From contig AP026798.1 in NCBI GenBank assembly GCA_033127725.1, positions 2,046,001 through 2,110,000 on the forward strand: a stretch of DNA of 64,000 nucleotides, written 5' to 3'. A program made the translations under genes and the position numbers. Positions within the stretch are counted from its first letter, which is position 1. Every line of letters begins with the position of its first letter. The DNA is from Bombiscardovia nodaiensis. GTDB lineage: Bacteria; Actinomycetota; Actinomycetes; Actinomycetales; Bifidobacteriaceae. Below the pieces are notes generated by a model. The model was not told the origin of the DNA. It ran no database searches and was given only the letters and a program-made list of their open reading frames with translations. Shown piece by piece: positions 45,863-54,556 of the stretch.

Positions 45863-46939
45863 ATGACACGAGAGACGGCCTCTAGCCAGACTTCTATAGC
45901 AAATGTTGCTGCCTTAGCCAATGTCTCAACCGCCACTGTCTCTCGGGTGCTCTCCGGTCAGCGATCCAAAGACGACGACATCGCCCAACGCGTACGTCAG
46001 GCAGCAGACCAGCTCAACTACTCAGCCAACTTTGCCGCCTCTAGCCTGCGCTCAGATGTCACGCGAACCATCGGACTGGTCCTGCCGCAAATCAGCGAGG
46101 AAGAGACACCGACCGTCTTGCTCAACTCGCTCTCGGCCGCCATCCGTGCAGCCAACCGCTACCTCCTCCTCGCCGTTGGTACTGACGCTCAAGAGCAGAG
46201 CAAGGACCTCCATTCCTTCCTTGCCCGCGGTGTCGATGGGCTTATTATTATCTCCGACTCCAGCGCCGACTCCCTTATCGACTCCCTCAACCAAGCCCAT
46301 AAAGATCTGCCCATCGTACAGATTGGCGGCAAGTCGCTCACTCCGCACATCAGCTGGGTGGGGACCGACGAGAGCGAAGCTATGCGGATGACCGTAGATC
46401 ACCTGGCCGAGCAGGGAGCCCACGCCATCGCCTACCTCAGTCGAGAAATTGAAACGTATACAGCTGCCGACCTCTTTACCACCTTCTACACCCAAGCCAA
46501 AGCCTTAGATCTCACACCGGACCCAGACTGGGTGCAATTTGGCCCCTGCACCATGGAACGCGGCTATCAGGCAGCCCTCTCACTCTTCCAAGGGCGGCGA
46601 ATCGTGCCCGACGCAGTAGTCTGCGCCAGCGACGCTGTAGCCCTGGGAGTGCTCATCGCCTGCCGACATATCAACTTGCGCGTGCCAGAAGATGTAAAAA
46701 TCATTGGATACGGGGACTCGCCTGCCTGCGAGCTAGCCCAGCCCGCCCTCACTTCCATCCACCCTGTCTACGAAGATATGGCAAACGAGGCGGTTCGTAT
46801 TATTTGCGAGCGCACGACAGGAAAGCCCCGCCTGCCAAGCTATAGGGCCTTTAAACCCGAATTAATCTACCGCGAGTCTACCTGGTCGCCGCGCACGGGC
46901 TCAAGCGACATGACCCTGCCCGGCGCTGTCGATTACTGA
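45863..46939 (+). CDS. LacI-family transcriptional regulator
   Basis: A 358-residue repressor. The N-terminal HTH SIANVAALANVSTATVSRVLSG (11-32) with a hinge helix is followed by a periplasmic-binding-like effector domain (TIGLVLPQISEEETP, GVDGLIIISD, VVCASDAVALGVLIACRHINLRVPEDVKIIGYGDSP, LTSIHPVYEDMANEAV). Effector and targets are unknown; its position behind ptsH suggests control of PTS or sugar genes, possibly a CcpA-like role. ATG at 45863 follows AGGAAG. It converges on holB. Confidence 0.9.
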   Translation: MTRETASSQTSIANVAALANVSTATVSRVLSGQRSKDDDIAQRVRQAADQLNYSANFAASSLRSDVTRTIGLVLPQISEEETPTVLLNSLSAAIRAANRYLLLAVGTDAQEQSKDLHSFLARGVDGLIIISDSSADSLIDSLNQAHKDLPIVQIGGKSLTPHISWVGTDESEAMRMTVDHLAEQGAHAIAYLSREIETYTAADLFTTFYTQAKALDLTPDPDWVQFGPCTMERGYQAALSLFQGRRIVPDAVVCASDAVALGVLIACRHINLRVPEDVKIIGYGDSPACELAQPALTSIHPVYEDMANEAVRIICERTTGKPRLPSYRAFKPELIYRESTWSPRTGSSDMTLPGAVDY

Positions 46940-47026
46940 ACGGCTCTTGAGCGTATCGGTTTGCGCCAGCCAGTGGCTTATCTTCCTCGCCTACGCCGGG
47001 GCGGGGGAGGTATTGGAATTACTTTG

Positions 47027-47062
47027 AGCTTCTAGAGCTTCTAGAGCCTCTAGAGCCTCTGG
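47027..47062. repeat. Four tandem 9-bp repeats
   Basis: AGCTTCTAG twice, then AGCCTCTAG and AGCCTCTGG, head to tail in the gap between the convergent lacI-type and holB genes. A minisatellite-like array with no visible function. Confidence 0.75.
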
Positions 47063-47137
47063 GGCATTTGGAAGCTCCGAAACCTTTAAGCCCGACAGAA
47101 AAGCGAAACCCATCCAAACCGCAGATTTTGGCCCAGT

Positions 47138-48298
47138 TTACACCAGCAGATTGCACATCAACGCTTCCAGATCTAAGAGCTGCGAACCGTTGCCCTCAAT
47201 GCGCTTACGAGCCACGGCAATGTGCCGGATTCGCTCCACAGCCCCCTGCTTGCTGAGCCTGACCGACAGCTCAGTGATGGCCGCCCGATTCTCCATATTG
47301 ACCAGCCCAACCTGGGCATCGGCGCCATTTTGGAGCACGCACACGTCCCGGTAGACCGAAGCTAGCGTCGTTAAGCCCCGGTCGAGCACGTCACGCGAGC
47401 GGCGAACCGTGCGCCGACGCAGCTCATCCTTGCTGGAAATCTGGTGGTAGGCGCCGAGTATCTGCCTGGGCACCGCGTCTTTAGGCCCCAAACCGTTGAT
47501 ACGGCGGAAGTTTGCCTCCTCGCGTTCCACCTGAGCCTCGGCATCTCGCGCCGCCTGGTCCCGGGCCTGGTTAGCGAGTTTGACAGCCAGGAGCACCGCG
47601 TCCGAAGCCTTACGCATGAGCAGGAGGCCCGTAACTAAATCGTCGCGGTCTTTGACAACTTGCTGATCAGTGGCATAGAGCTTAGCTACGCCTATGTGCC
47701 CTTGAGCCAGGCGGGCAGCGCGCGCGGCCTGGTGCTGGTCAATCTGCAAACTCTCCATAAGGAAGGCAGCTACGGCCTTATTGGTCGGCACAGCCAGGTT
47801 GATAACTCGCGTGCGGGAGCGGATAGTCGGCAGCACGTCTTGGGCGCTGGGAGCGCACAGAATCCAGACCGTGTGCGGGGCCGGCTCCTCAATCTCCTTT
47901 AGAAGCACATTCGTGGTGCGCTCAAGCATCCGGTCCACATCTTCAATCACCATCACGCGCCAGGGGGCAGTTGAGGGCATCTGCTCGGAGGTCATGATGA
48001 GTTCGCGGACCTCTTTAATGCCAATCGTCACCTTGTCTGTGGCCAAATACGTCACATCAGGGTGGGTGCCCGCGAGGACTTCTCCCGTCTCTTTTGTGAC
48101 CTGCTCACCCATGCCGTGGTCCGGGCTAATCAGGGCAGCAGCAAAGGCTTTGGCTAAATTGGAACGACCCGACCCGGGAGGCCCACAGAAGAGCCAGGAC
48201 TGGGTCATTGTGTCCCTGCCCGAACCTTGCGAGGCTACGATATGCTGCAATAAGTCCACTGTGCGCTCTTGGCCCACAATGGACTCCCAGACACTCAC
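47138..48298 (-). CDS. holB: DNA polymerase III delta' subunit
   Basis: A 386-residue clamp-loader subunit of the AAA+ type. It shows [18 protein letters not shown] (the GRS version of Walker A normal for delta'), [50 protein letters not shown] and [11 protein letters not shown]. The zinc-binding four-cysteine module that usually follows FAAAL is absent; the stretch reads [18 protein letters not shown]. The start is GTG, overlapping the tmk stop by four bases (GTGA). Last gene of topA-tmk-holB. Confidence 0.93.
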   Translation of the reverse strand: MSVWESIVGQERTVDLLQHIVASQGSGRDTMTQSWLFCGPPGSGRSNLAKAFAAALISPDHGMGEQVTKETGEVLAGTHPDVTYLATDKVTIGIKEVRELIMTSEQMPSTAPWRVMVIEDVDRMLERTTNVLLKEIEEPAPHTVWILCAPSAQDVLPTIRSRTRVINLAVPTNKAVAAFLMESLQIDQHQAARAARLAQGHIGVAKLYATDQQVVKDRDDLVTGLLLMRKASDAVLLAVKLANQARDQAARDAEAQVEREEANFRRINGLGPKDAVPRQILGAYHQISSKDELRRRTVRRSRDVLDRGLTTLASVYRDVCVLQNGADAQVGLVNMENRAAITELSVRLSKQGAVERIRHIAVARKRIEGNGSQLLDLEALMCNLLV

Positions 48299-49278
48299 TG
48301 CCCTTGTCCTAGCTGGCTTGCTGCCGCATCTGCGCTGCTCTCGCTTGTTAGTCCACCATCTTCTTCGTTGACATTGTCATCTAAAATATCGTCTGATTCA
48401 GCATCGTCCATGTCGTCGTCCAAGCCAGCATCAGCATCATCCTCGTCTGTATCCTCATCAGCATCGTCGTCATCGGATCCATCATCTGCTGCTTCATCGT
48501 CAGATTCGTCATCAGACTCATCGTCATACAGATCGTCATCCGACTCATCCTCAACCGATGAATCCGCAAGCTCTTCGTCGTCGGGCACAGGAGCAATATT
48601 GACCGGCATGTCAGCCGTCAGAGTCTCCAAATCAGCCTGAATCGTCTGCCAAACCTCTTCGATAGGCCGGGAGGCATCCACAATCACAAACCGCTCCGGC
48701 TCCTGCTGGGCCAAGAGCAAGAATGCGTCACGAACCTGCGATTGAAAGTCATCGCCCTCGGCTTCCATGCGGTCAGGCTCATCGTTGACCCGGTCGTGCG
48801 ACTGGAGGGGGTCCACATCGAGCAGGTAGGTGCGCGCCGGTTTGAGCCCCTGAGCGGCCCACCGGCTCAACTCGCTGACTTCCCCCTGGTCCAGCTTGCG
48901 GCCGCCCGACTGGTAGGCGATGGACGAGTCGCTATAACGGTCACAGAGCACAATATCGCCGCGCTCAAGGGCTGGCTCAATCACCTGAGCAACGTGCTCA
49001 GCTCGGTCAGCCGCATACAAGAGCGCCTCGGTTCGCGCGTTCAAATCATCCGAAGCATCAACCACGTCCGTACCGCCGGTGACAGCGATAGAGGGGAAGG
49101 CCGCCATGCCGTGCAGTACTAGCTCACGAATGGCCAGACCAGCGGGCGTACCACCTGGCTCCCGGGTCACCAGCGAGCGCATACCCTTGGTCTGCAGAAA
49201 GTCATGAGCCCGCTGGGCTTGGGTAGTCTTCCCCGCGCCGTCCACACCTTCAAAGGAGATAAAAAGTCCCGAACTCAT
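48295..49278 (-). CDS. tmk: Thymidylate kinase with acidic C-terminal extension
   Basis: Phosphorylates dTMP to dTDP. Residues 1-229 are a normal Tmk: P-loop [11 protein letters not shown] (10-20), [22 protein letters not shown] and [16 protein letters not shown]. Residues 230-327 (98 residues) are a run of Asp/Glu/Ser such as [14 protein letters not shown], highly acidic and presumably disordered. It overlaps topA by four bases and holB by four bases, so the three are translated together. The acidic tail is encoded by GAT/GAC/TCA-rich repeats that could vary in length. Confidence 0.95.
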   Translation of the reverse strand: MSSGLFISFEGVDGAGKTTQAQRAHDFLQTKGMRSLVTREPGGTPAGLAIRELVLHGMAAFPSIAVTGGTDVVDASDDLNARTEALLYAADRAEHVAQVIEPALERGDIVLCDRYSDSSIAYQSGGRKLDQGEVSELSRWAAQGLKPARTYLLDVDPLQSHDRVNDEPDRMEAEGDDFQSQVRDAFLLLAQQEPERFVIVDASRPIEEVWQTIQADLETLTADMPVNIAPVPDDEELADSSVEDESDDDLYDDESDDESDDEAADDGSDDDDADEDTDEDDADAGLDDDMDDAESDDILDDNVNEEDGGLTSESSADAAASQLGQGQ

Positions 49279-52274
49279 GCTTTGTCCTCACTCGTCTTCC
49301 GGCTAGCTCTCCCGGCTGCCTTGGCTGTACTCGTCTTGCCTTTGGCTACACTAGTGGACTTCGCCGACGACTTGCGGGAACTCGTCTTACTCGAGGCCTT
49401 CGTACTGGCAGTGCTCTTACGACTCGTGGCCTTGCGGGTGCTGCTGGTACGGCTGGTGGTCCTACTGCTCTTTGCCTTGGTTGAAGTCGTCTTACGACCG
49501 CTGGCCTTTTTACGCCGCTTGGTCGGCCCTGCTGCCCGCTTCTCAGCCAGCAGGCGGAAGGCGACTTCGGGCTCAATTGAGGCTGCCGCGTACTGCTTGG
49601 GCAGGGTTCGATTGGTCTCGCCGTCGGTGATGTAGGCCCCGTAGAAGCCGTCTTTAATGGTGACTGCTTTGCCGGTTTCAGGGTCAGGGCCCAGCTCGCG
49701 CAAGGGTGGCTTAGCGGCTCCGCGCGTCCGCCTGCCGTACTTAGGCTGGTTAAAAAGCTCCTGGGCAGCGGCGGCGTCCACTGTGAAAATCTGATCTTCC
49801 GAGCTCAAGGAGCGAGTGTCGGTAGCGCCTGCCTCAGTGGTGCTGGTCAGGTAGGGGCCGTAACGGCCGTTGCTGGCAGTGACCGTGGCTTTGGACATCT
49901 CGCCGGTCTTAGAATCAGCGAGCTCAATCTGACCTACTTCGCGCGGCAGGGAGAGCAGTTTCAGGGCATCCTCAAGCGTCACCGTGTCGGGGTTCATGGA
50001 CTTAAAGAGGGAAGCCATCTTGGGCTTGGGCTCCTCCACCTTCTTGGCACCCGCCTCTTTCTTCTCCTCAGCCTCTTTCATCTCAGCCTGCATCTGCGGC
50101 GTAATGAGCGCCAAATACGGCCCAAATCGGCCAGTGCGCAGCTCAACTCGCCCTCCGGTCTCCGGGTCAGTGCCCAGCAGACGCGGGCCGCCAGAGTTCG
50201 TGTCAATGAGCTCATGAGCTTTCTTTACGGTCAGCTCGTCGGGAGCCAACGTATCGGGCAGCGAAGCGCGCTTAGGGTCGCCCTTCTCGTCCAGATGCGC
50301 AGTGTCCTCCAAGTAGGGGCCATAGCGGCCTACTCGTACTTGCAGTCCATCGCCAATGGCAATGGTGTTGACCTGATGAGCGTCAATCTCTCCCAACTGA
50401 GCCACCTGCTCCTGCAAGCCCCGGTGAGCTTCGTCCGCATTCTTGGCAGCGCCCGGCCCAGAGCCAAAGTAGAAGCGGGTCAGCCAATCCGTGCCCGACT
50501 CCTGACCGTGAGCAATCTGATCGAGCCCATTCTCCATCTGCGCCGTAAAGCGGTAGTCCACATACTGGGGGAAGTTCGTCTCCAGGAGCTTAATCACAGA
50601 AAAAGCCAGCCAGGAGGGAATCAGCGCCCGGCCTCGCTCGTAGACGTAGCCGCGATCGATAATGGTCGAAATAATCGAGGCATAGGTCGAGGGACGACCA
50701 ATCTCCTTAGCTTCCAAGGTTTTTACCAGCGAAGCCTCGGTATAGCGGGCCGGCGGCTGAGTTTCGTGCCCCTCAGCCTCGACAGCGCTGGCCTTGAGCT
50801 GGTCTCCCTGGCTCATGGGCGGCAGGGAACCATTGGCATCGCCGACAGTCTCCTCTTCCTGCTTGCCGCGCTTGGCCTGCTTGCCTGCTTCCGTACTAAA
50901 GCCCATGGCCTTCATGAAGCCCGGGAACTCGATTACGGTGCCAGATGCCTGGAACATCGCCTCTCCCTGGCTCGCAGTGGGTGCGCTCAGGCGCACGGTC
51001 GCTGTGGAGCCAGTCGCATCCGCCATCTGAGAGGCCAGAGTCCGTTGCCAAATCAACGTGTAGAGCTTGAGCTGGTCCGGCGGCAGAGTTGCTGCCAACT
51101 CTTGCGGCGAGCGGAAGCGGGAACCTGCGGGGCGGATGCACTCATGGGCCTCCTGAGCACCAGCTGTCTTGGTTACATACTGCTTGGGGCCGGAAGCCAA
51201 ATACTGCTTGCCATAGACTTCTTCCACGCTCTGACGGGCGGCTGCAATGGCCTGCTGGGAGAGCGTGACCGAATCGGTACGCATATAAGTAATATAGCCG
51301 TTTTCGTACAGGCTCTGTGCGGCACGCATGGCAGCCCTGGAACTCATACCTAAGCGGTTCCCTGCGGTCTGTTGCATGGTCGAAGTGGTGAACGGCGGCT
51401 GCGGGCGGCGATGGTAGGGACGCGTCTCCATGCCCACCACCGTAAAGTCAGCGCTCTCCAGCTCACCAGCCAGCTGCTCGGACAAGTTCTGGTCCAGCTG
51501 CACCGGCTTGTCTTTCTGCGCCGAAGCTGTGAGCTTACCGTCTGCGCCAAAATCTTTCGACGTTGCCAGCCGCTTGCCAGCCAGCTCCACCATGCGCGCC
51601 TGGAAGGACTCCTGTCCAGACTGAGCTAAGTCGCTCCTGGCACTCAGCGTGGCGAGCAGGTCCCAGTAGGAGGCACGGACGAAGGCAATGCGCTCGCGCT
51701 CGCGCTCCACAATCAGCCGAGTAGCCACCGACTGCACGCGACCAGCCGAAAGCCCCGGTCCCACCTTGCGCCACAAGACCGGCGAGAGTTCATAGCCATA
51801 AAGGCGGTCCAGCACGCGGCGGGTCTCCTGCGCCACCACCATGTTGGAGTCCACGTCCCGGGTGTGATTCAAAGAATCCTTGATCGCCTCGGGCGTAATC
51901 TCGTGAAAAACCATGCGCTTGACCGGCACCTTGGGCTTCAGCGTCTGCACCAGGTGCCAGGCGATCGCCTCGCCCTCGCGGTCCTCATCAGTTGCCAGAT
52001 AGAGTTCGTCGGCGTTCTTCAGGGCATTCCTCAAGCCGGAGACAGTCTTCTTTTTGTTGTCATCCACAATGTAGTAAGGCTTGAAATCGTGGTCCACGTC
52101 CACGCCGAACTTGCCAAAATGCTCTTTTTGGGAGGCGGGAATTTGCGAGGGCTTTGCCAGGTCGCGGATATGGCCCACTGAGGCCATGACCGTATAACCC
52201 GAGCCAAGGTAGCCGCCGATCTTCTTCGCCTTGGTAGGCGACTCCACGATGACGAGCTTGTTGCCGTGTGCCAT
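49275..52274 (-). CDS. topA: DNA topoisomerase I
   Basis: A type IA topoisomerase of 999 residues that relaxes negative supercoils. The Toprim domain ([12 protein letters not shown] with Glu11; [10 protein letters not shown] with the metal acids) is followed by the catalytic Tyr330 in YITYMRTDS and [10 protein letters not shown]. The C-terminal repeats ([21 protein letters not shown]) take the place of zinc ribbons, as in actinobacterial TopA. The last 75 residues are Lys/Ser/Thr/Arg repeats ([19 protein letters not shown]), a basic DNA-binding tail. ATG at 52274 follows AAAGGAG; the frame extends to 52340. First gene of topA-tmk-holB. Confidence 0.96.
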   Translation of the reverse strand: MAHGNKLVIVESPTKAKKIGGYLGSGYTVMASVGHIRDLAKPSQIPASQKEHFGKFGVDVDHDFKPYYIVDDNKKKTVSGLRNALKNADELYLATDEDREGEAIAWHLVQTLKPKVPVKRMVFHEITPEAIKDSLNHTRDVDSNMVVAQETRRVLDRLYGYELSPVLWRKVGPGLSAGRVQSVATRLIVERERERIAFVRASYWDLLATLSARSDLAQSGQESFQARMVELAGKRLATSKDFGADGKLTASAQKDKPVQLDQNLSEQLAGELESADFTVVGMETRPYHRRPQPPFTTSTMQQTAGNRLGMSSRAAMRAAQSLYENGYITYMRTDSVTLSQQAIAAARQSVEEVYGKQYLASGPKQYVTKTAGAQEAHECIRPAGSRFRSPQELAATLPPDQLKLYTLIWQRTLASQMADATGSTATVRLSAPTASQGEAMFQASGTVIEFPGFMKAMGFSTEAGKQAKRGKQEEETVGDANGSLPPMSQGDQLKASAVEAEGHETQPPARYTEASLVKTLEAKEIGRPSTYASIISTIIDRGYVYERGRALIPSWLAFSVIKLLETNFPQYVDYRFTAQMENGLDQIAHGQESGTDWLTRFYFGSGPGAAKNADEAHRGLQEQVAQLGEIDAHQVNTIAIGDGLQVRVGRYGPYLEDTAHLDEKGDPKRASLPDTLAPDELTVKKAHELIDTNSGGPRLLGTDPETGGRVELRTGRFGPYLALITPQMQAEMKEAEEKKEAGAKKVEEPKPKMASLFKSMNPDTVTLEDALKLLSLPREVGQIELADSKTGEMSKATVTASNGRYGPYLTSTTEAGATDTRSLSSEDQIFTVDAAAAQELFNQPKYGRRTRGAAKPPLRELGPDPETGKAVTIKDGFYGAYITDGETNRTLPKQYAAASIEPEVAFRLLAEKRAAGPTKRRKKASGRKTTSTKAKSSRTTSRTSSTRKATSRKSTASTKASSKTSSRKSSAKSTSVAKGKTSTAKAAGRASRKTSEDKA

Positions 52275-52426
52275 GGCCTCTCCTTTTATATATGCTTTCG
52301 CTCGCCATCTTACCCACTTGCCACGGTCATCCGTCAACACGAGCGAACAATGTGGTCGAATGTGGCGCGTCTAGGGCACCGAATTGTGGATAAGTGCGGC
52401 GGCCAGACGAGCGATACTGTTTTCTC

Positions 52427-53494
52427 TTATACGTTCTCTGGGGGCGTAGGCGGCGCCCCCAACAATCCAATCTTCGACAGCGGCGAGGCCGTTACCTGCC
52501 GCATAGCTAGCACGGTGCCGAAAGTGACGGCAACCACCGAAGCGGCGAAAACTACTGCCGACACATGCGCGCCATAGAAGGTCCAGCGAGCGCCTATCTG
52601 CAAGCCAGACGTCATCTGCCAGACCAAAAAAATGCCGTAGATACAGCCCAGAATGCCAGCCGTGAGCAGCACTGTGGACACGATTTGCACGCTGGCCGAG
52701 GAGTAGCGGGTGCCCGGCTCGTCCATGCCCGAGGCGCGCGTGGTCGCCAGCATAAGCAAGGCCAGACCTCCAGCCAAGAGCAGGGCCATCAGCACATCAG
52801 AAGGGCGGTGCCAACGGCCGTCAATGACCGAGCAGCCAACCGCCAGCGCAAAAGCACCACCCACCACCGCAGCCAGCGCTCGCCAGACCCGAGGCACCAC
52901 GCAGACCAGCAAGATAGCAACGGTTGCAGCCATAATAGTGTGACCCGAGGGCGCCGAATTGCCGCGCATCGACTCAGTATCCACAATGAACGGCCTGGGG
53001 AGCAGCATCTTCAGCAGCCGCCCCAGCCCGTATGAAACAAGTGAATAGATGACTACCTGCCCCAGCAGCCACCAGCGCTTGCGGAGGGCAGCGATTGCAT
53101 ACGATAGGAGGCCGATAACGCAGCACAGAGCAATAGTCAGCGCACTGTTAGTAAAGACTCCGAGGGCGCTCTTGAGCCAGGGCACGCGCGCCAGATAGCC
53201 TGCGAAGTTGCGGTACACCTCGTCGTCGTATTCCTGGCCGGGCAGGGTGTAGACGCAGAGCCACCAGACTCCTACTGCCACCGCAACAAAAAGCAGGCCG
53301 AGCCCTATGCACGCCACCCAAGCCGATGTGCGCGGACGCCGGGTGAGGGGATCCATCTGCTCCAGATCTTGCTCGGCAGTGGTATCGTCGGCCTGGGCCA
53401 GGTGTTGCAAATTCTCAAGAGCAGCCTGGGAGCTAGCATCCTCTTGCTGCCCAACTGGAGCAAAGTCAAAACCGTTGCCGTACGCATTCGTCAT
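52427..53494 (-). CDS. PAP2-family membrane phosphatase
   Basis: A 355-residue integral membrane protein. A cytosolic Gln/Asp-rich N terminus (1-55) precedes about six to seven helices. The phosphatase motifs are KMLLPRP (162-168), APSGH (181-185) and HRPSD (229-233). In the third motif the usual Ser-Arg is Ser222-Val223, so one phosphate-binding Arg seems to be replaced; Arg227 may take over. Likely substrates are lipid phosphates such as undecaprenyl pyrophosphate or phosphatidic acid (inference). Monocistronic, upstream of topA on the same strand. Confidence 0.85.
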   Translation of the reverse strand: MTNAYGNGFDFAPVGQQEDASSQAALENLQHLAQADDTTAEQDLEQMDPLTRRPRTSAWVACIGLGLLFVAVAVGVWWLCVYTLPGQEYDDEVYRNFAGYLARVPWLKSALGVFTNSALTIALCCVIGLLSYAIAALRKRWWLLGQVVIYSLVSYGLGRLLKMLLPRPFIVDTESMRGNSAPSGHTIMAATVAILLVCVVPRVWRALAAVVGGAFALAVGCSVIDGRWHRPSDVLMALLLAGGLALLMLATTRASGMDEPGTRYSSASVQIVSTVLLTAGILGCIYGIFLVWQMTSGLQIGARWTFYGAHVSAVVFAASVVAVTFGTVLAMRQVTASPLSKIGLLGAPPTPPENV

Positions 53495-53663
53495 ACTTCA
53501 AAACTCTAACGACTCTTTCAATCTGCCACACCCTTTCCCGCCCAAGTCGTGCAATGCGTCCACAGGTTGGCGTGTTTGAGCTGCTTTCGGATTAGCGTCC
53601 GCGTGCCAGTCAGCGGTAAAGACCATCCCCAGGCGGGCGCACATGATGCTCTCGCTGCTGCTT

Positions 53664-54119
53664 CTAGCGATTGCAAACGCTGGCAGTCGGCCGCGAATGC
53701 TCTGGAGCGGGCTGGGCCTGTTTGCCTGCTATAGGCTGCCCATCCAAGGCCGAAGAGACTTCGTAGTGGACCACCAAGCCGGCAGCACGCGCGTACCGGG
53801 TCACCTTCCCAACCAGCGAAACGAGCCCATTTTCTAGCTGCGAAACGTATGCCTGCGAGACCGCACCCATCCGCTGAGCAACAGCCGCCTGATTGAAGTC
53901 GCGCTCCCCTTCCTTACTGCGCAGACTCTGGTTGTGCTGCCGCCCCGCCACTAGCTTGGCCAGAAGTGCAATCTCCTCCTTTGCCAGCACTGCCGCCAGC
54001 TCCTTCTCATCGAATCCGTGCTGGTTAAAATCAAAATCATTACAGTGCACCACCGGCTCCTCAACAGTTTCCCCATCGTCGCCAGCTTTTTCCATCGCTA
54101 CTCCCTTTACCTCAGCCAT
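53664..54119 (-). CDS. XRE-type helix-turn-helix regulator
   Basis: A 151-residue protein. The C-terminal half holds an HTH of the Xre/HigA kind (FNQAAVAQRMGAVSQAYVSQLENG, about 75-100), followed by a short strand LVVHYEVSS; the N-terminal half is acidic and unlike known domains. Paired ATGs lie at 54122 and 54119; AGGAGG is better spaced for 54119. No toxin gene is adjacent. It is divergent from phase-variable surface protein 3, with an inverted repeat between, so it may regulate that gene (inference). It could instead be a relic antitoxin. Confidence 0.75.
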   Translation of the reverse strand: MAEVKGVAMEKAGDDGETVEEPVVHCNDFDFNQHGFDEKELAAVLAKEEIALLAKLVAGRQHNQSLRSKEGERDFNQAAVAQRMGAVSQAYVSQLENGLVSLVGKVTRYARAAGLVVHYEVSSALDGQPIAGKQAQPAPEHSRPTASVCNR

Positions 54120-54556
54120 CATGCCCCTCCTCTCAATAGCACCAGAATTTCATTGTGCAAGTTAATATATAAGCTATTACTTATGTACTGCTTTCTCAAG
54201 TTTCCTCCCCGAATCTCTTTACTGCCAACCAGCTCTACTCCCAGCCCGAAATTGACTCATAGCATCCCGAATTGCCGCATTCTGCTGCTCTCTGATGACC
54301 TTGCCGTTTCATTTGCACTTGGCCGCCGTCTTACGACCTTTGAACTAGCCAGCGCACGGTCCACCGGCACTGGGGCCGAATATAAAACTACAACCCTGCG
54401 AGTTCTCGAGCACGCAAAACAGTTCGCACAAGTCGCTCTTGTGAGATATGCTTGTAAGCGCTGTGGAGTTAAGCATGAAGGGGAATCATGCAGTGAAATT
54501 GCTCTGCCAGCACCGTAATCCACATCTAGATTATCTTCAAGGTAAGGAAGTTACCA
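54120..54556. other. Long divergent intergenic region upstream of surface protein 3
   Basis: 437 bp. The first part is AT-rich; the second part carries the inverted repeat and -10 box at 54427-54452. A 166-codon plus-strand frame (54018-54518) crosses it but has no ribosome-binding site and overlaps the regulator gene; it is not called. Confidence 0.5.
54427..54452 (+). promoter_or_regulatory. Promoter and inverted repeat upstream of surface protein 3
   Basis: CACAAG-TCGCT-CTTGTG (54427-54443) is a perfect 6-5-6 inverted repeat, four bases upstream of the -10 box TATGCT (54447-54452). It overlaps the expected spacer, so a bound repressor would block transcription. The -35 (TTCGCA, near 54423) is poor, in keeping with a regulated promoter. 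Confidence 0.55.

Noticed and set aside
50214..51353. 379-codon plus-strand frame
   Set aside because: Antisense to topA; no support from a ribosome-binding site or domains.
53664..54119. Antitoxin half of a HigBA-type toxin-antitoxin pair
   Set aside because: No toxin-like gene is adjacent on either side; kept as a lone XRE regulator.
54018..54518. 166-codon plus-strand frame upstream of surface protein 3
   Set aside because: Overlaps the XRE gene on the other strand, has no ribosome-binding site, and its composition looks non-coding.
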